From Acholoe squamosa (lineage: Eukaryota; Annelida; Polychaeta; Phyllodocida; Polynoidae), in NCBI GenBank assembly GCA_949317995.1, contig OX439037.1, positions 21,254,324-21,318,323 on the forward strand: 64,000 nt of DNA, given 5' to 3'. How positions within the stretch are numbered: the stretch's first letter is position 1; each line of letters opens with the position of its first letter. The notes beneath the pieces were generated by a model that did not search any database, was not told where the DNA came from, and worked only from the letters and a program-made list of their open reading frames with translations. Shown here one piece after another: positions 11,894 through 24,349 of the stretch. A program made the translations under genes and the position numbers.

Positions 11894-14158
11894 ATGTCGG
11901 GCCGAGGAGAAAACAGACGCCGCGGGAGGGGATCTAAGGCCTTTAACCCCCCGAGAACAAAGAAACAGGCCGAAGAAGAGGTGATAGAGCAAGAGGAAGT
12001 CACCAAGGAACCTGTGAGACGCAAAACAGTGAGAGGAAAACCCCAATTACCCGCTGTCACCGACGAAGAGATCGACGCTGCACGCCTGGCAATGGCCAAG
12101 AAAGGTAAAAAGAAGGGTGCCACTACTGAGGAAGTTGTAGTACAGGAGGACATAGACATAATTGACATTGTCGGCTCTGATAGCGGACAGGACCAGACAC
12201 AAGATGAACTGTCTACTCCTAAGTCAAACAATAATCTGGGGGGGGACAAAAGAGGGTCATCTGGCCCAATTCCCCGACTGCTGAAAAAAATGGGTACGAA
12301 GCGGAACCTGATGCCTGATTTGGATAGGGGGGAGGGTCAAGACAGTCCTGCACGATCACCTAGATCTCCCACCCCCCCTCTTCCTAAGAAATCTCGAAAC
12401 GATAGAGAATCGTCTACTAGTTCATGTTCTGCTGGGCCCAAGGCATGGAAGACCGCTCCATACACCCTTTCTGAGAGGAGTGGGCAGCAGGTAGAGGACG
12501 ACGATGACGAAGAAGAGGGAGAAGGGCAACAGGAAGAGGAAAATCAGGAATCTACCCCGTCCAAGATGGTCACCCCCCCAAAAAAAACTACCAAAAAAAC
12601 TATCGGTCAGCTTAAAAAAAAACCTGCAGGAACAAATGCAGGTAGTGGGAGGCAGTACTTCAAAGACGTGAAAGTGCTTGAACGATTGTGTGAGTTGTGG
12701 GAACAAAACACCCACCTATATGACAAGAGTCATTCTTTATATAAAGACCCTACAGCAAAGTGGACTACTTTAGGTGTCATCGGCGATGAACTGGACATCC
12801 CAGGTAAAAATCATTTTTCATGTTCTTAGTTTAAAAAATAAATTATTTCTCTCAACAGTTTGTCTATTTTTTAATTATTTCTAATAATTTTGTTAATTCT
12901 AAGAGAGGTCATGGTTTCTTTTGTCAAATAATATATCTGCCTTCTTTTTTTTCCAGCTTTCTTCATCAACATGCGGATGACTTCCTTACGTTCAGATTAT
13001 CAGAAAATTGTGTCGGGGAAAGTTAAATCGGGGGCGTCTGGAGAGGAAAGTAAACTGCCGTATATGAAGGCTCTGATAAAGAGATTGTGTGGCTTCTTAC
13101 ATCCTTGGTGCAAGAAGATGGAGAGCGACACCAACTATCCTAATAAGAAAAAGGTAAAAAATTAATTCTTCTCTTGTAATATGTCTGTATATTAATTATA
13201 AAAGCAGAGAAATATTGCCTAAATCCTCTCTATATATTTAGAAGCCGCCTAGATTCACATATCACCTACATTTTCATCTACGATTTTTTATAAAGAGTCT
13301 CCATGGTAACAGTAACTTGATTTCTTACTAAGGTGTTTTACACCTTGATATATCGGTTTGTTTTAATTCTTCTCTTGCAGAAGGAGAAGTCACCTGAACC
13401 CCAAGAGGAACTGGCCCAGGAAATGGAGGAAGATCAGGACGACAAGCAGGACGATGAACAGGGAGACAAGGACGAGGACAATCATCAGGACGATGTTCAA
13501 GACGACCCAAACTACAATCCAGATGGGGAGTCTTCTGATGACGATGACAGTGCTATCGCCACTAGGACCCGTTTCTCTCCTCTCAGGAAAGGCACTTCTG
13601 ACTCTGCAGGTTCAGCACGATCAGATGGAACCCCCGGCAAAAGGAAGTGGAAATCTGATCAGACTCCTGCCAGAGAACCCAAGGGGAGTGGGGCTGGGAA
13701 GTCTTCATCGGGTACTAAAAAGCCCCAGCCTTCTACCAGTGGAGAGAACAAAACCATCGACTATAACATTCCTAAAAAAAAAAGACTCTGGTAAGAAGAA
13801 CGAGGCAGCAGATCTGGCAAAGGCAGAGTACCTAGCCAAACGGGAGCCCCAGCACCTCAAACCTGGCAGTAAGAAGGAAAAGAGTGTGGGAGAAATCTTA
13901 CAGTCTAGAGAGAAATATTATGAATCTTATGGTGAATCCCTAAATAATCTGGTGCAGATAGTACAAAGCAGATCTAAGGCAACCGATCAGCCTCCTCCCC
14001 CTCCCCCCCCGGTGAAGGAGGTGTCGGCCGATACTCAGTGGTGTAAAATGCTAGAATTGGAGATGGGTCGGATGACCCAAAAGATCAAAGACAAGTTCAA
14101 GGTGCATGTTTATCAAACCGCCATGATGGCGGTGAATGGCGAATGGGACGGCATGTAG
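11894..14158 (+). pseudogene. Harbinger accessory DNA-binding protein with MADF domain; one frameshift
   Basis: Three exons: 11894-12803, 12957-13153 and 13381 onward. The ATG gives MSGRGENRRR, a basic start. A long disordered, Ser/Pro/Lys- and Glu/Asp-rich stretch follows, then a MADF-type domain split by the first intron: LERLCELWEQNTHLYDKSH (exon 1), then SLRSDYQKIV and LHPWCKKM (exon 2). In Harbinger elements a Myb/SANT- or MADF-like partner binds the ends and carries the transposase into the nucleus. Exon 3 is acidic, then basic with a PKKKR nuclear-localisation-like run. At an A10 tract (13774-13783) the frame stops at 13794, but the next frame continues without a stop through a Pro run and a helical C-terminus to 14158. 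This is a one-base slip: a real mutation or a sequencing error. Its convergent neighbour is the transposase gene. Confidence 0.8.
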
Positions 14159-15169
14159 CTCTGCAGATAAGCCCCCATCATGTATAGTTGCTCTAGCTTT
14201 AGCTTGAAGAAAGCACAATTTCTTGGTGCCCCTTGGTCAGAGACAATTTTATATATAACTGTTGCCCACGTTGGCCGATGTGTTCATTTTAATTCCAGGT
14301 GACAGAAAAGAGACAGTGTGTTCGGATGCTACTGATAAAAGATTTATTTTTATTAACATGTTATATTTCAAAGTTGAGACATTTGTTCTCCTGTTGGACA
14401 ACGATCTACCCCTGCCTTACTGACATGCTAGCATGTTAGGATCAAGAACTGTCTCTCAGGAATAAAAACTCATTATCCAGCACTATACAAGATATAACTT
14501 GTCAGATAAGGTTCACTAACTTGCTCTGTGCATGCAGGAAATTTTGTGGTTTTTACATGGATGAGATAAAAACAATCGCTCAGGATTTTCATTTCTTGTA
14601 GACATGCTGAATACATGTGAGGTGCTGTCGGTCACGATACACTCTTGTGAGGATGAACATATTATAACTACATGTATTTGTTCCATTGACTCTGATCATA
14701 TAAGATGTAGTCCTCAAATACGGGTCAATATACAAGGATTTCCACTGACATTTACAGAGGTCACATGTGACTGAATGTATCTTTGTTCCTGTGCATAATA
14801 AATATATATATTAAGATCTCACCAGCCGACATGACACATGTCAGACCAAAACTGTCGCTCAGGATTCACTTCACATGATAGTTCATGTACGACAATGTTG
14901 TGCCCGATTCACACAGGTTATATTATTCAATTTCTATGTACAAGCCGACTTCATGCATGTTACAGCATGACACCTCAGACAGTGCCACATACATATTGTA
15001 TCAGACAAAAGGCATGTGAAGCTAACAGTTCAAGTTCAGATTTGTCAATAAAAAAAAATAATTTGTTATAACCTCTTGTGGTTCTGGTACATAAAAATAT
15101 TCAATAATATGCTTTCTTGGTCATAGTACGTCCGACATTTCCTTTCAGAAGACACATGCTGTACAGGCT
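14159..15169. other. gap between the two convergent Harbinger genes
   Basis: AT-rich, presumably the two 3' untranslated regions. AATAAA-like words occur (for example near 14797). I see no further coding exon. Confidence 0.5.
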
Positions 15170-16881
15170 TCACTCACTGTCCTCGTCCGGGACATCATCT
15201 GGACCAGCCTCCCTGGCAGCTTCTCTCTCAAACAGATACCCATACCTTTTCCGCAGGTATCGGTCCTGCCATGGGACCCGGCCGGCTCTGGAGGAAAACC
15301 ATTCACACAGGCTATGGCGCATGGTCTTGGCGTCCTGAGGCATGTTCCTAGGTGCCGCCGCCCTGTCTAGACCTTCCAGGCCCCCTTCCTCTCTCCACTC
15401 TCCTGGGTGAAGGTCGTGTTCCCTGTCTTCATAATCTACAGCCCCATGAGGTATATACTCAGAGGGGGATCGGGTGCGCAGGAAATTGTGAAGGGCAAGG
15501 GAGGCCATGACTAGGATCTTGACTCCTTTGGGTTCCATGTCCTGTTGCCTCAGGAAGAGGCGAAATCTGGTCACCCAGATGCCGAAGGAATTCTCAACAC
15601 ACCTACGACCCCTGGACATCCTGTAGTTGTATGCCACCTGTTTCATCCCTTGGTCCTTGACGACGTAAGGCTTCATCAGATGGGTAGAAAGCCCGAAAGC
15701 ATCGTCGCCGATCATGAAATAGGGCAAAAGGTCCCTCATTCCTTTGATCCCAGAGGCTGGAGGAATCTGAAGGGGGTTAGTGGGGTCACTCATATCTCTG
15801 TGCATGGGACCTTCCTTCCAGATCCTGGAATCTCCAGCCTTCCCCTCAGAGCCCACGTCCACGTACAGGAACCTGTACTGAGCGTCCACGACGGCCATCA
15901 GCACGATGCTGTAAAACTTCTTATAGTTGAAGTAAGTGGCCCCACTCTTCTTTGGCTTCTTGATCCGTATGTGCTTACCATCTACAGATCCTATGCAGTG
16001 GGGCACCTGCCAGGAACTGGCGTAGCCGTCGGCTATCTCTAGCCATTCCTCCGTCGTGCTAGGTACCTGCATGAAAAATATTTAAAAAAAATCTTAGATC
16101 TTTTCATCTTGGATGGCCAAGACAATATTTTTTTTTTTTTTATTGTATAAAGATAAGAACATGATAGAGACAAGCAGGAGCATAACCAAAAAGTTTCCTC
16201 CAGCTCTTTATTTTATTACAAAGAAATAATTATTTTTTTTTATTTACCTTCATGTACTCTTCTCTCAACACAGCCGTCAAAGCTATGCACGTGTCGCGGA
16301 TAATAGGATACACCGTAGACCCGCCCACCAGATGGCCATGGTGGAGTGTCTGGCTGCTGTCGCCTGCAAAAAAAAAAAAGAAATCAGTGTTTTTGAAGCA
16401 AACATTAAATTATATAAACATGACTTTCATTTTTTTTCCAGCTTTAATAAAATTAAAAAGGGAGAGGTTCTGTTTAACCTTACCAACTTGAACAAAACAT
16501 GATCTGTCTCTGATAATACACATATATCAAGTAACCTAAGGCAAGGTATCGGAGGGTTATGTCCAACCTCTCGTCTGGCTTCACAGAGGGCCTGAAGTTG
16601 GTGTCGCTCCGATAAATCAGTGGGGTGACCTTGGCGAGCAGCTCGTGGTACAAGTCGGGCCCCATCCGCAAAGTATGCTTGAATTCTGCGTCCTCTCCCA
16701 TCTGAAAAAAAGAGAAAAGCTAAATTAACAGAACAAGAGCCATTGTCCCCCCCCCCTGCCATGCCAGGTCCTGGACCCCACCCCTGCCATTTATGTAGGG
16801 CCTGTCCATCAATTGAGTAAGATGACCTGAACTGCTCTGTCATGTTGTAAGTCACAAATTACATACATACATACAAGATGA

Positions 16882-16952
<71 letters not shown>

Positions 16953-17251
16953 TTATTTACCCCCCCCCCTACCGATTCAGCGCGTTTGGTAAAAGGCTGT
17001 AAAAATACCCATCCCATGTGATTACCTTGTATGGATGGGCCCTTATTATACAAGATACTTACAGCTATCAGATCACAATGGAGCTTGGTGAAGGTGTTCC
17101 TTTGCCTCTCATCTGTCCTGTCCTTCAGGTAGGGTGCAGCATGGAACCTGTGCTTCCTTTTCACCCCTTGGATAACATCGATGTCTCCCTCTTTTAGAGC
17201 TAAAATACCAATAGTGGCGTTCGCGAGCAGCACGATCTCCTCGACCTCCAT
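15170..17251 (-). CDS. PIF/Harbinger DDE transposase (HARBI1-like nuclease), four exons, apparently intact
   Basis: Cuts and rejoins the element's ends. Exons on the complement: 17063-17251, 16536-16701, 16248-16363, 15170-16066. Phases agree at every join and give 455 residues plus stop. The first exon starts at ATG (MEVEEIVLLANATIG). Exon 2 has LRYLALG, joined to GDSSQTLHHGHLVGGSTVY, the helix-turn-helix-like pattern preceding the catalytic domain in this family. The last exon carries the DDE_Tnp_4 triad: GSVDGKH (Asp about 186), MIGDDAFGL (Asp about 278) and SRGRRCVENSFG (Glu about 315), then the usual LALHNFLR helix. No frameshift or stop was seen. The donor at 16535 (gttact) is the weakest. 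Length fits the family with extra N- and C-terminal residues. The C-terminus is acidic (GPDDVPDEDSE). Confidence 0.9.
16884..16946. repeat. (TA)n microsatellite in a transposase intron
   Basis: About 63 bases of pure TA between the first two transposase exons. Confidence 0.97.
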
Positions 17252-17690
17252 CTTGTTCTTGAAAGTAGGTCATCGCCGATCACGTGATCAGTGGAAGAGC
17301 TGGCCTAGATATCGGCGACGACTGTCGGACACCTGTCGGAGACTGTATCCGACAGTATGCCAGTTTGGTGGAAGAGCAGAAATCGGGTAGGGGTTGGATA
17401 ACCGATTGTGGAACTTTGTACTGTCGGCCAGTTATCAGGCCGACTTTTTTGTCGGACCGACAACAGGCCGACGAACTAAAAAGAGCCAATCGGGCCTCTG
17501 TCGGCCCGACAAAAACCAGGAAAATCATCGGCTTCAGTGGAATCCTGGTTATTAAGGTCTACAGAGCCATTTGGATTTCCATAGAAATCCAAAAACAAAA
17601 TCACTGTTTTTTGGTTACTATGGAAATTCAAATGGCTCTGTAAACCTTAATAATTGGAGTATAAGCTTACGAAAAAAGCGCCCTAAAATG

Positions 17691-20600
17691 ATGAGCTGCA
17701 CATTAAAGATAACACCCCATCGTGCGAGATAGATTTAGGACAGGTTAAATTTTGAAATCAATAATATTTGACACACATTGGTTTCTCAACGAAAGTCCAT
17801 GACAACCCTAGGACAGTATATGGATGTAAGAGAAAAGAAAAAGATACACATGATAGATGAGCCTATTGCAATTTCATTATCCCCTTTGGAATGTACAATG
17901 CTATTTATCAAACCTATGCAGCCAACGTAAAGAAAAGCCAGCACCGTTAGTTGCCTCAAATAGTATCCATTATACAAAGCATTAAGGACAATGTTAAATT
18001 ATCACAGCTGTAAAACAGTGCTACCCCATCCCATATCACACCTCCCCATCTCTTATCACACCCCCTGATAAAGAAAGGACCATCAATATGAGAAAACTGC
18101 AATTCCCCTAAAGCACCCACAAATGAAGGTTGTGCCTTGAACAATGGCCCCTATGAAGTGATTGAAACACTGAACCGGGCAAGAGTATGTCTTCATAGAT
18201 TATTCAATTCGTTCTAACAATGGGTAATGACGAGAAGGATGAGGACAAGTCGTAATTAAATTTGTAGTTTTGATTTGAACAGCATTGTCAAGAGGAACTG
18301 AGCTACACAGCTTATAGTTATTGCGGTCTAATTTATGCAGGGTTGTTGAAGTATATATTAGGAAGACAGAGAATAACTTCTATTGTTTTTTTAGGAGTAG
18401 GAGTTTTGGGATTTTTAGGGCTGCTTGAACCTAAAGCATGGTGACCTTCCTACGGAGCGGCTTAAACAATTATGGAATATGTTGAATAACTCTGAATAAC
18501 CAATTGCAAACAATGCATTACACATGCATGGATTAATATATATCCAATATCAAGTTGGAGTTAGATATTGGGCGTTACCCTAACAGAAAATTGAACCGAT
18601 TAGACTCTAAACTAACATATATGCTACTGATGTAATAGGGACGGACAAAAATGGAGCATGTCCATAAAATAAGGGAAGAAAGGATATGATGTGTGGACCA
18701 ACTGTGCGATCCACTTGCTCAGACAAATTACAACACTCTGCCATGAAGAGTTGTTGTCCATGTCAGTGGATTGTGTAAGATAATTCATTTAGTAATTTCC
18801 CACGGGAACAGTGCAAGAATTAGCACCCACATTCATAAACATTGTCACTCCCACATTGAGCCTGAGATAGGTTAACATTCAGGGTACTAAACCCTTTATG
18901 GGTAATATGCCGTCTCAAGGTTCATGCTTATTTATAACCATCATGCATGAATGCAGCCCTGGCAAATCTACTCACCAACATTGTATTGTTAGGCCTACAT
19001 TATGCTAACCGCCATCAATGCATTCACTCATATTTTACCTACAAAGGCATTGTTCAAAAAAGCTCTGTGCTGGAAGTAGAGCTGCCACCAGAGCTTGATA
19101 GAAGTGGTTGTTTTATGGGCCATAAACATTTGATATATAGTTGAAATGGGTAAAACCATTTAATTGGTGACAAAGATTGGTCTAGGCTATGTAAATCTTC
19201 AAATCTATAGTCATTGGGCCTACGTAGGAGTTCTAACTGCTCCACTGCACTACATTCAGGATTTATGGAAATCTCACTAGTGGTGAAAAAATAATTGTTT
19301 TGGTCAAAGCAACATACCCTCCAAAGGCCAGAGCAAAATACCATCTGTTTTGATCTGTTGATAATCGTGAATAACGTTCCCCCTCAGATAAGCAAAACAG
19401 AGACGGAAAGGTTAGCCTGTGAGAGCAAGATGAGCGATAATGGAATTATCCAGTCGGGTTAGTGATGCTCTTTGCCGGTGGGAGTCGTAGGTTGAGCTCT
19501 CGCTGTCAACGAGACTTGGACGTGAGGTGGTTTGGCAATGAGGTGGAGGCGGATGTTGGTAGAGGGATGGTGTTTGTATGATGATACTGGCCCACGGCAG
19601 GTCAGGGAGGATATACCAAACACACGTCCCTGAGGTAATGGGCCATATGCATGGGTGTTCCCCAGGGGTGCATCTTTAAATGCTCTGGGGACAGACAACT
19701 AGCTTTAAGACGCTCAAACCAGAACTTTCCACAAAATGGTCCCCTGTAGCTGTTGTCCGTGTATAGTTACACATTGGTACACTGTGTACTTCAGTGAATT
19801 GAGAGGAATCCCTATATCCATAAAATCATACCTAATATTAAGTGAGGTACATGTGGTATTAGCGTGTGGCACTTCTCAATATTTAGATGCCGAGTACCAC
19901 AATCAAGGTGTAGGCCTAATGTATACTTGTATAATGTCATCTAGAAACTCTTATTTGGGCATCAGAGACCATCTTGTATGTCTGGAGATTAGTATTTCTA
20001 GCTCTATACAATAGGGTTCCTCTCACTATAAAAAACATTCATCAGAAAGAAAAGGTCTGGCTTCTTCTTAGGGTGCATTTCCTTTCTCTTTACATTCCTA
20101 TTTGCTTTTAAATCTAGCCCACAGGCAATTCTCTATAGTCGTTCGAAAACAAACTTCTGGCTTAAGTAAGGGCGGCTGGTAGTGTTCACATATGCAGAGA
20201 CCATCTCATATCAACAGTAAGCGACTCGTTATTGGGTGCATTTTGATATAAGAGGCACACGCCCACTCAGTGAAAGCTGCATTACCATGAGCAACTCAGA
20301 GCCTACAAAAAGCCCCTATAGCTGCTCACGTACCGCCCACGTCCCACCCCCTCATAGGGAACTCCCCACCACCAATAGGTGCTCCAGCCACCAGGGTAGG
20401 GTTACATAAATACAATCAGCGAATTAATCACTTTTAGACGGACTGCACTAAAGGAACTATCCGCTTAATTGTTTTGTCATTTGTGCAGAAGAAACGCCTT
20501 AAGGCGTAGGGGAGGTGGTTCCATACTCTAGCCCCCATAGAATAATACCATACACCTAATTTTAGTGCCTCATTTTCCCAAACAATATCACTGAACTACC

Positions 20601-21311
20601 GATGGTACTTCCTACATGCGCTGATGCTATGAAAACCTTCCAACTATTCCCACCCGATTTCCCTTTAACCCTCTAGGTTTTCTACATTTTTTCTCTCCCC
20701 TGTTTGCCTTGGCATTATTTTTTTGTTATGTTTCCCCAATAGCTGCCCATTACTGCTATTGCTGATGTGTACGACGATGAACAGCTAATGAAATCAAAGA
20801 TATGCCATCCTCATCTCCTCGTTCTTATTTTTGAACGGTTAAATAGTTGTCTCTGAATTATATTATATTGTATTTCCTAGCATGGAAATGCACTTTGCTT
20901 TGGCGGGACGGACATAATTATATCATTGTCTCCATAAGAGCATCTGATATCCAATCCCATGGTATACACAACTCAAAATAGAATAGATATATCTAGAATC
21001 AGCTCTTCGTCTGGCATCTATAATGTTTTTCATTTTTTTTACTGAACGATGGAAATAGCGCTCTAGTTATCATAATTATATTCACAATGTCAATGACTAT
21101 TACAATCCTCCCTTTACTTTAAATATCCTAGAAGGAAGCAGCCTCTAGGCTTGTAGAAATCTGTTCTTTACTGTGTGGGTTTCTCAAGACAATCTTATTA
21201 ACTACCCATTACCAAAGGTAATAGAAATTTTGCCGACTGACTGCTCACTGGTGGCGTTAGTGGTGTCTACATAGCTCCCATGGGACGGCAGAGTTTCACC
21301 ATGCGGGTGCG
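17691..21311. other. no recognisable gene, about 3.6 kb
   Basis: AT-rich sequence without splice-bounded frames or family motifs. The GC-richer stretch at 19440-19700 has no coding signature on either strand that I recognise. Confidence 0.5.
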
Positions 21312-21444
21312 ATGTTGTATTGTGTCTTCAGTATCAGACAGTTTGGACAACGGCCTTTCAACATATCCACCCCATATCTCCATTTGGTGTCAGGGGTAAC
21401 AGAGTTTGATGTTGACTGTGCGACTTGTATGAGTAGGCCTCAGT

Positions 21445-21685
21445 TAGAAAAAATCGGCCACTACATAGTGAATGGTGCCCGACAGTACCCAACTGTTCTG
21501 CCTGTTTGGTGGAAGAGCTCTGTTTGGGCAGGACTTTCATAAACGTTTTCGGTTTTTTACCTGAACGGGCCCTGTCGGTGAATTTTGTCGGCCCGATCAG
21601 GGCCTGATGGTCCAAAATACCACTATCGGGCCCTGATCGGGCCGACAAAAATACTGATAATTATCGGTTTTGGTGGAATCAACGC
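21445..21685. mobile_element. Harbinger-related terminal fragment
   Basis: Matches the right end of the complete element in order: 'ccgacagta', 'gtttggtggaagag', runs of 'gtcggcccga', and the end GGTGGAATCAACGC. That end is the reverse complement of the complete element's left start (GCGTTGATTCCACC). No left terminus or coding sequence remains, so this is a truncated or non-autonomous relative. Confidence 0.7.
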
Positions 21686-22440
21686 TATAGCAATGGAAGC
21701 GTTATGCAGCATGGGTATCTAACTACCATGTGACTAGCAGTTTGTGCTGTGTAACGATTCCCATTTTAGCTAAGAAGGGGTCTTGTATCAAAGCTACAAA
21801 GGTTTCGCACCTTGTTAACTCAACATACTGAACTGTACATGTAATACCCAATGAAGAACTTCAAAAAAAGTATTTCCCTTCTTATCATAGCTGATTCTTT
21901 GTACACTGTTTTTTACAAATCATAAAAACCAAAACTTTTTAATTCAAATGACCAAAATGGTATGAGAGAAAACCCATTGTTGGTATCTATCCTTTGCACT
22001 TAGTCTGGAGGAATTAATGATCAGCATCGCGCCTTTTCTACTATTCTATCACAGTCCTGTGTTTAGATTTAATTGTGTTTAAATCTAATTCTGTTCTTTG
22101 CAATCCGCCAACGTAGAGAAATGATATATTCAAATGTGTATACCGTTTCTCACGATTAATCAGTAATATCATTATATATTGGTAGGTGTAAAAAGCAATG
22201 TGTACCTGGCCTTCTGTAGTATATCTAGGTGACTTGTATTAGCCGCTGGAAGAGATCCTTCCCAGTTAATGAGTGCGTTTTACTATAGAGTCTGCTCATT
22301 TCAAATGACAACTGCTATTCTCCACATGTCAACCGATATACTTAATATATCACACTGTCTTGGAGAGTACATGTGGTGTACTGGCTAATTCCGATTCTGG
22401 CAATCAGTGAAAGAGTGTTTATGACTTAACCCCAAGAGTA
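21686..22440. other. no recognisable gene
   Basis: AT-rich, no ORF of interest. Traces of the 24-base minisatellite words begin after about 22490. Confidence 0.5.
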
Positions 22441-22549
22441 TGATTATAGGCATGGCAATCAGAAACGTTGTATGGCACTCAGGTAGAGTCTATGACCTTG
22501 GTGTAGATCAAACTATTCCATGGCCTAATTGAAGGACTAGTCCCTGGCC

Positions 22550-23612
22550 AGGAGGTTAATTCAAAACATCCTGGGATCGCAACCCCAGCAATCTTAGGAA
22601 TTATTCTACCTTATCCTATTAAGCGATCTTAAGATCAGACTGCATTCACATTTCCTAGCCAGCACTAAGATCGCATCGATCTTAGCCTCAGCCTTCCTAT
22701 ATTATTCCAAGAAGTACTGACTAGGCACAGGAGGCCATTTCTCAATGTACTACGACTGCACACAGCCACTACAATTTTAAAATGCCAAGAATAAGCCAGG
22801 CTATCGTAGGAACTGCCCTACGACTGCTCACTACGATTAGCAGCTATGCAGTAATTACATAATGTTTAGTAGGGCAGTCGTACTGGTGCAGACATTAGGG
22901 ACTACTAGTTCATGGTGCTGTTAAGGCCAAATTATTAGGTTCTCACTACGATTTAAAGGACAGCAGTCGTAGTGTGTTAAGAAATGGCCTCCAGGGGTAA
23001 GAGTCCCAAAATAAAGGAATAGCTGTAGAGTCACTCTTCTTCACAAGAGTGCTTATACCATCGTTCCCCGTCCCCATATGGGCTAAGAATTATATTAGAT
23101 TCCATCTGTAAATAAGGTAATTTTAATGCAAATGTTCAACCAGGATAAAATAAAAATATCTTACCTCAATAGAGAGAGACAGATGAAATTCCCCGAAGAC
23201 AGAGTCTGGCTTGCAGCAAGAGGATACCAAAGGGAGTTCACTTCAAAACTTGAGAAGGAAGAATTACCATAGAGTGCCCTTAACGCATGAATAGACCTAA
23301 TGGCTCTCAAGGACTCTCAGTAAATGTCCTCCCTCCCCTGTTTATGTATGCAGCAGGCTATTCACTCTTTCGATCAGGAGTGTTCCCTGTAAGTGCTCTT
23401 GTACTCAGGTGAAACCACTATGCAATTCTTTCACCAAGATCACAGTGATCTTAGTGCTGGAAAAAGAATAGTGGAGTGATCCCAGGACTTACTATTCCGG
23501 ACAGGCCTGCAACCACTGCATTAGATAGGGTAGACTGGCCAGGTCTTATGATTATGTGCCTACACTAAGATCGCTGGGGTTGGGATCCCAGGATGTTTTG
23601 AATTAAGCTCCT
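22550..23612. mobile_element. inverted-repeat element D, copy 1, inserted in a minisatellite
   Basis: Termini AGGAGGTTAATTCAAAACAT and its near-perfect complement pair over about 50 bases, with roughly three mismatches. GGCC flanks both ends (22546-22549, 23613-23616). The flanks on both sides match the 24-base minisatellite unit, so the empty site can be reconstructed. It carries no coding sequence and contains a nested MITE (22729-22993). Confidence 0.8.
22729..22993. mobile_element. MITE family B, copy 1
   Basis: Inverted ends AGGAGGCCATTTCTCAA and TTAAGAAATGGCCTCC. The next inner words pair too (ctacgactg against cagtcgtag). Nested inside element D. Confidence 0.8.
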
Positions 23613-23616
23613 GGCC

Positions 23617-23865
23617 TTCTTGTAGGACTAGTCCATTGCCTTATTTTATGAATACTCCATGGCTTTGTTGTAGGACTAGCCTATGGCCTTGTTGTAGGAC
23701 TAGTCCGTCGCCCTGTTGTAGGACTTATCCATGTCCCTGTTGTAGGACTTATCCATGTCCCTGTTGTAGGACTTATCTATGTCCCTGTTGTAGGACTTAT
23801 CCATGTCCCTGTTGTAGGATTATTCCATGGCCTTGTTGTAGGACTATTCCATGGCCTTGTAGTCC
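23617..23865 (+). repeat. 24-base minisatellite, about ten units
   Basis: The unit is close to 'cctgttgtaggactta' plus 'tccatgtc'. It grades from gtccatggcc-type units at the edges to tccatgtcc-type units in the middle. The 24-base period keeps one frame open and makes an artificial Cys-rich ORF of eight-residue repeats. Nothing suggests it is translated. Confidence 0.9.
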
Positions 23866-24039
23866 ACATTGTCCCCCGTCAGTTGTTGCACTGGATGGCA
23901 TTTCTCAACACTGTACAACTTAAGCCATTCATGTTGTACATGAACAATCCTCACAACTACTTTATATATAGTCTATAGAAAACAATCGCCGAGCCCCCAG
24001 TCATACCCTTATAGACATCAGTACACAGGGGAGCGTTTA

Positions 24040-24220
24040 ATAATAACGCCACTGCTTAGGGTGTGTGTGTGGGGGGGGGGGGCTCTTTGGGTTCCTTTAT
24101 ATGTTCCATACAAAAGCAGTGACAAGGAGGGGTGGGTGGGTCCTGAAAAATACCTAAATACCGGTGACATAATCGTTGAACGCTCCGCAATGACTGTTCT
24201 TAGACCCCTATGGACACATT
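24040..24220. repeat. repeat H, copy 1 (inverted copy at 26255-26410)
   Basis: Shares, in inverted orientation, 'gggtgggtcctgaaaaat' and 'aagcagtgac'. The text 'cgttgaacg' is nearby. A G-rich run (24072-24083) lies inside. Confidence 0.55.
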
Positions 24221-24349
24221 GTAGTGTACCTGAAGCATGTGCGACTGATGGATTCTTGGCCTTAACGTTATGGGTATTTTCGTATCTTTTTGAGTTTGAA
24301 GGCCATGATCATCCACTGACAAAATAAATTGACAGCCGTCAGTGACTAG

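Larger units (their letters stand above)
11499..17548. mobile_element. complete PIF/Harbinger DNA transposon, about 6.05 kb
   Basis: Two convergent genes (MADF protein plus, DDE transposase minus) lie between inverted termini. The left end GCGTTGATTCCACCGGAGCC and the complement of the right end CCAGGATTCCACTGAAGCC share GATTCCAC and AGCCGAT. TTATTA flanks both ends (11493-11498 and 17549-17554). PIF/Harbinger elements normally duplicate a 3-base TWA site, so the duplication is TTA, or a 6-base one that happens to be a doubled TTA. Subterminal DNA at both ends is rich in TCGGG words. A second, related end lies at 21445-21685. Confidence 0.88.
11454..17690. mobile_element. older foldback MITE split by the Harbinger insertion
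   Basis: The left piece (11454-11498) and right piece (17549-17690) form one hairpin element. The left outer arm 'gatactccaattatta' is the reverse complement of 'taataattggagtat' near 17647-17661. Both outer arms then run into 'gctttttt'/'aaaaaagc'. The inner arms at 17555-17584 and 17612-17647 also pair (ggtctacagagccatttg against caaatggctctgtaaacc). Rejoined, it would be roughly 180 bases. Confidence 0.75.

Noticed and set aside
13774-13794. An intron starting at CTCTG/gtaaga to explain the MADF frame change
   Set aside because: The alternative frame stays open directly across the site, so a one-base slip in the A run is simpler.
15545-16042. Plus-strand 165-residue ORF
   Set aside because: Antisense shadow of the DDE transposase exon.
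23617-23865. CRISPR-like array
   Set aside because: The units are contiguous with no unique spacers, and the genome is eukaryotic.
23636-23923. Cys-rich ORF of repeated CCRTYPCP units
   Set aside because: A by-product of a 24-base minisatellite whose period is a multiple of three. No splice sites or family match.
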